Source of the DNA: Porphyromonas crevioricanis
GTDB taxonomy: Bacteria > Bacteroidota > Bacteroidia > Bacteroidales > Porphyromonadaceae
Length of the DNA: 34,107 nucleotides
Reading direction: 5' to 3'
NCBI RefSeq assembly: GCF_900167225.1
Contig: NZ_FUXH01000018.1
Span: 1-34,107, forward strand
Below, piece by piece: positions 32,391 through 34,107 of this stretch (positions are counted from its first letter, which is position 1; each line of letters opens with the position of its first letter). The notes beneath the pieces are model-generated. The model saw only the letters and a list, made by a program, of their open reading frames with translations. It had not been told where the DNA came from and ran no database searches. The position numbers and the translations under genes were made by a program.

Positions 32391-33413
32391 ATGAAAAGAA
32401 ATTTATTTTTTGTACTTCTCCTGTCTTTGTTTGCATTTGGGTTTGGGTTGAGCTTGCAAGCGCAGACAGAAGAGGCCACACAAGATTGTTTCCCTGTTGG
32501 AGCAAAATGGTATTATCAAACGGAAGAGGTAACCCCTTTTTCGTATATGCCCGATAGGGATAAAAATAAAGATGAGTGGAAGATCGGCTTTTTTTTATAC
32601 GAAGTCATAAAGGAAGAAAACTTGGGGACGGAAATCAAGAAAACCATCACACGGACGAGATATAATCATCTCAAGGAAATAGATAGTGTTTCGACTTTTT
32701 ACCTATATCTCTGCCCCAACGGAGACCTTTGGGGGGAAGACGAAGGTGCTGCTCGTAACCTTTTCCACTCACCAAGTAAGAAGATCGGAGATAAGTGGCC
32801 GGTAACTATTCGTTATAGATCAATATATCATGTACCTATCGATGGGGTCGATGCTATTTCTTCAACTGTTACCTTGAATGATATTTATGAAGATCCGGAT
32901 GGTTGTATAACTTATTATTACATTCTCCGTAGTGTAACCCCTGAGGAGGGCTCATCTTTCCCATATTGGTACATATATAGAGAAGGAGATCCACTGTCTC
33001 CTAGTGATCGTATTTATCCGATTGGAGGCTTTTTTGTGAATTTTTGGTATGCAGATCTCCCTATGCGGGAAGATGAAGAGATCGGAGCTCGGGCTTATGT
33101 AGCTCCGGACGGTACCGTCTATGAAACTGATTGGTGGAAGAGAAATCCTTTTCATGATATCGGTATAGATGGTGTATACCACCGCCCATTGGCTTTGCCG
33201 GTTGTTCAGAACCCAGAGGGATGGTACCGCTATGATCGACTGTCTGGAGTCGCAGTCAGCGAAGTTTCGGGACAATTGTATTTGTACGGCATGGATGGGC
33301 GACTGGTTCGTATGGGGCATGGTCAGGTTTCTACCTTGGGCCTTCCGACTGGGATATATGTCTTGAAGTCAATGGATAACCCCCATTGCTATGCAAAAAT
33401 ATTGGTTGAATAG
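32391..33413 (+). CDS. Secreted protein with T9SS-type C-terminal signal, unknown function
   Basis: The 340-residue protein has a classical signal peptide (about 1-25, LSLQAQ). The exported region starts TEEATQDCFPVGAKWYY and has no recognised enzymatic motif. The C-terminal signal is of T9SS type A (LYLYGMDGRLVRMG, LGLPTGIYVLKS, YAKILVE). The ATG at 32391 is chosen over the TTG at 32376 because it places the signal peptide at the end. It is paralogous to the next gene along its visible length: ARNLFHSPSKKIGDKWPVTI compares with VRNLFHSPNKKVGERWSVTI. The 20-nt gap suggests co-transcription. Function is unknown; surface or secreted location is inferred from the CTD. Confidence 0.85.
   Translation: MKRNLFFVLLLSLFAFGFGLSLQAQTEEATQDCFPVGAKWYYQTEEVTPFSYMPDRDKNKDEWKIGFFLYEVIKEENLGTEIKKTITRTRYNHLKEIDSVSTFYLYLCPNGDLWGEDEGAARNLFHSPSKKIGDKWPVTIRYRSIYHVPIDGVDAISSTVTLNDIYEDPDGCITYYYILRSVTPEEGSSFPYWYIYREGDPLSPSDRIYPIGGFFVNFWYADLPMREDEEIGARAYVAPDGTVYETDWWKRNPFHDIGIDGVYHRPLALPVVQNPEGWYRYDRLSGVAVSEVSGQLYLYGMDGRLVRMGHGQVSTLGLPTGIYVLKSMDNPHCYAKILVE
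32419..32486 (+). repeat. Copy 1 of a perfect 68-bp direct repeat
   Basis: Identical to 33459-33526, offset by 1040 nt. It encodes the hydrophobic half of the signal peptide through TEEATQD. The flanking codons differ between the two genes. Confidence 0.95.
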
Positions 33414-33433
33414 AGTTTAAGCAGAAATACGAT

Positions 33434-34107
33434 ATGACACGAAACATACTTTTTATATTCCTGTCTTTGTTTGCATTTGGGTTTGGGTTGAGCTTGCAAG
33501 CGCAGACAGAAGAGGCCACACAAGATCTTCTCCCTGTGGGAGGAAAGTGGTATTACAATCAGGAAAGTGCTGGCTGGATGATTGGCCCTCCTGACAATGA
33601 CATGAACAAAGCAGAGCGTTGCATTGGCGTTATAGTCAATGAGGTGACCGCAGAAGAAACCTTGGATACAGAGATCAAGAAAACGGTTGTACGCACGCGA
33701 TACAACTATCTCAAACAAGTAGTATCCGTCTTTACTTCCTATCTATATGTCCAGCCCAATGGAGATATTTGGGGCCAAGATGAGGGAGAGAAGGCAGTCC
33801 GTAACCTGTTTCATTCTCCCAACAAAAAGGTAGGAGAGCGTTGGTCAGTTACGATAGACGACAATGGGACTCCCCGAGAGGCTGAGTTGGAGTTAACCTC
33901 TGTTGCAAAACAAAGGGATGGAAGTATTGTTCATTGCTATTGCCTTTTCCTTTCAGGAAAGAGCCGTCCCCTTCTCGCATACTGTTATGCAGATCACCCT
34001 TTTAGACTTGAAGATGAGCTCTATCCCATTGGCGGGACTTTTACTGGCATAGGATGGTGTGATGTCCCACTGAAGGATGCAAATATTGATGGGTATCGAG
34101 GCTATGT
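33434..34107 (+). CDS. Tandem paralogue of the preceding secreted protein (truncated by window end)
   Basis: ATG at 33434 opens a frame running off the window: 224 full codons plus two bases. The product begins MTRNILFIFLSLFAFG, with signal peptide ending LSLQAQ and then TEEATQDLLPVGGKWYY. It is homologous to the 32391 gene along its visible length, including KKTVVRTRYNYLKQV and VRNLFHSPNKKVGERW. Nucleotides 33459-33526 are identical over 68 bp to 32419-32486. The C-terminus, where a T9SS signal is expected, is outside the window. Confidence 0.85.
   Translation, partial: MTRNILFIFLSLFAFGFGLSLQAQTEEATQDLLPVGGKWYYNQESAGWMIGPPDNDMNKAERCIGVIVNEVTAEETLDTEIKKTVVRTRYNYLKQVVSVFTSYLYVQPNGDIWGQDEGEKAVRNLFHSPNKKVGERWSVTIDDNGTPREAELELTSVAKQRDGSIVHCYCLFLSGKSRPLLAYCYADHPFRLEDELYPIGGTFTGIGWCDVPLKDANIDGYRGY
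33459..33526 (+). repeat. Copy 2 of a perfect 68-bp direct repeat
   Basis: Identical to 32419-32486 and in the same codon frame of the paralogous gene. Confidence 0.95.

Noticed and set aside
1-34107. tRNA, rRNA, insertion sequences or cas genes
   Set aside because: Looked for on both strands by eye; no cloverleaf-like, rRNA-like, transposase or Cas motifs were found.

Overview
The window looks like the chromosome of Porphyromonas gingivalis or a very close relative such as P. gulae. The evidence is three surface proteins with type IX secretion (T9SS) C-terminal signals, and a fourth, cut by the window edge, that is paralogous to one of them. In addition, -7 promoter boxes follow the Bacteroidetes TAnnTTTG pattern, Shine-Dalgarno sequences are poor, and the mre/pbp2/rodA and pckA genes are of Bacteroidetes type. 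This is inference from protein features; no database was searched.

Layout. (1) 1-3.9 kb, plus strand: the tail of an unidentified gene, then two adjacent membrane phosphoethanolamine-transferase-like proteins. The first has lost its catalytic residues; the second is intact and is flanked by decayed direct repeats. (2) 3.9-13.3 kb, minus strand: a cell-elongation block in the order purH, mreB, mreC, mreD, mrdA (PBP2), rodA, prmA, with an NlpC/P60 peptidase upstream of purH. (3) 13.3-15.1 kb: an AT-rich accessory patch with an unusually dense set of interlocking inverted repeats, a 55-residue small ORF and a lipoprotein. (4) 15.1-18.1 kb: a 936-residue T9SS surface protein. Its start codon lies 2 nt from a two-repeat, one-spacer CRISPR-like array (30-35-30 nt) with no cas genes in the window. 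(5) 18.2-22.9 kb, minus strand: an apparent operon ftsB/divIC-like, small membrane protein, RluD-family pseudouridine synthase, DsbD, MazG, with a good promoter. (6) 23.2-26.6 kb: an ECF sigma factor diverging from a DUF1232 protein, an orphan histidine kinase and a CbiK-type chelatase; the divergent promoters overlap. (7) 26.7-31.9 kb, minus strand: an LRR-like T9SS protein, NAD+ synthetase and ATP-dependent PEP carboxykinase, each with its own promoter motif. (8) 32.4 kb to the end: two tandem paralogous secreted proteins sharing a perfect 68-bp segment over their signal peptides; the second is cut by the window end.

Functionally, most of the window is housekeeping: wall elongation (MreBCD-PBP2-RodA), division (FtsB-like), periplasmic redox (DsbD), nucleotide and NAD synthesis (PurH, NadE, MazG) and gluconeogenic/CO2-fixing PEP metabolism (PckA). 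The likely novel material is the orphan CRISPR-like unit at a surface-protein start codon, the structured patch at 13.5-13.75 kb, the dead/active transferase pair and the divergent sigma-factor promoter region. No tRNA, rRNA, insertion sequence or cas gene was recognised.
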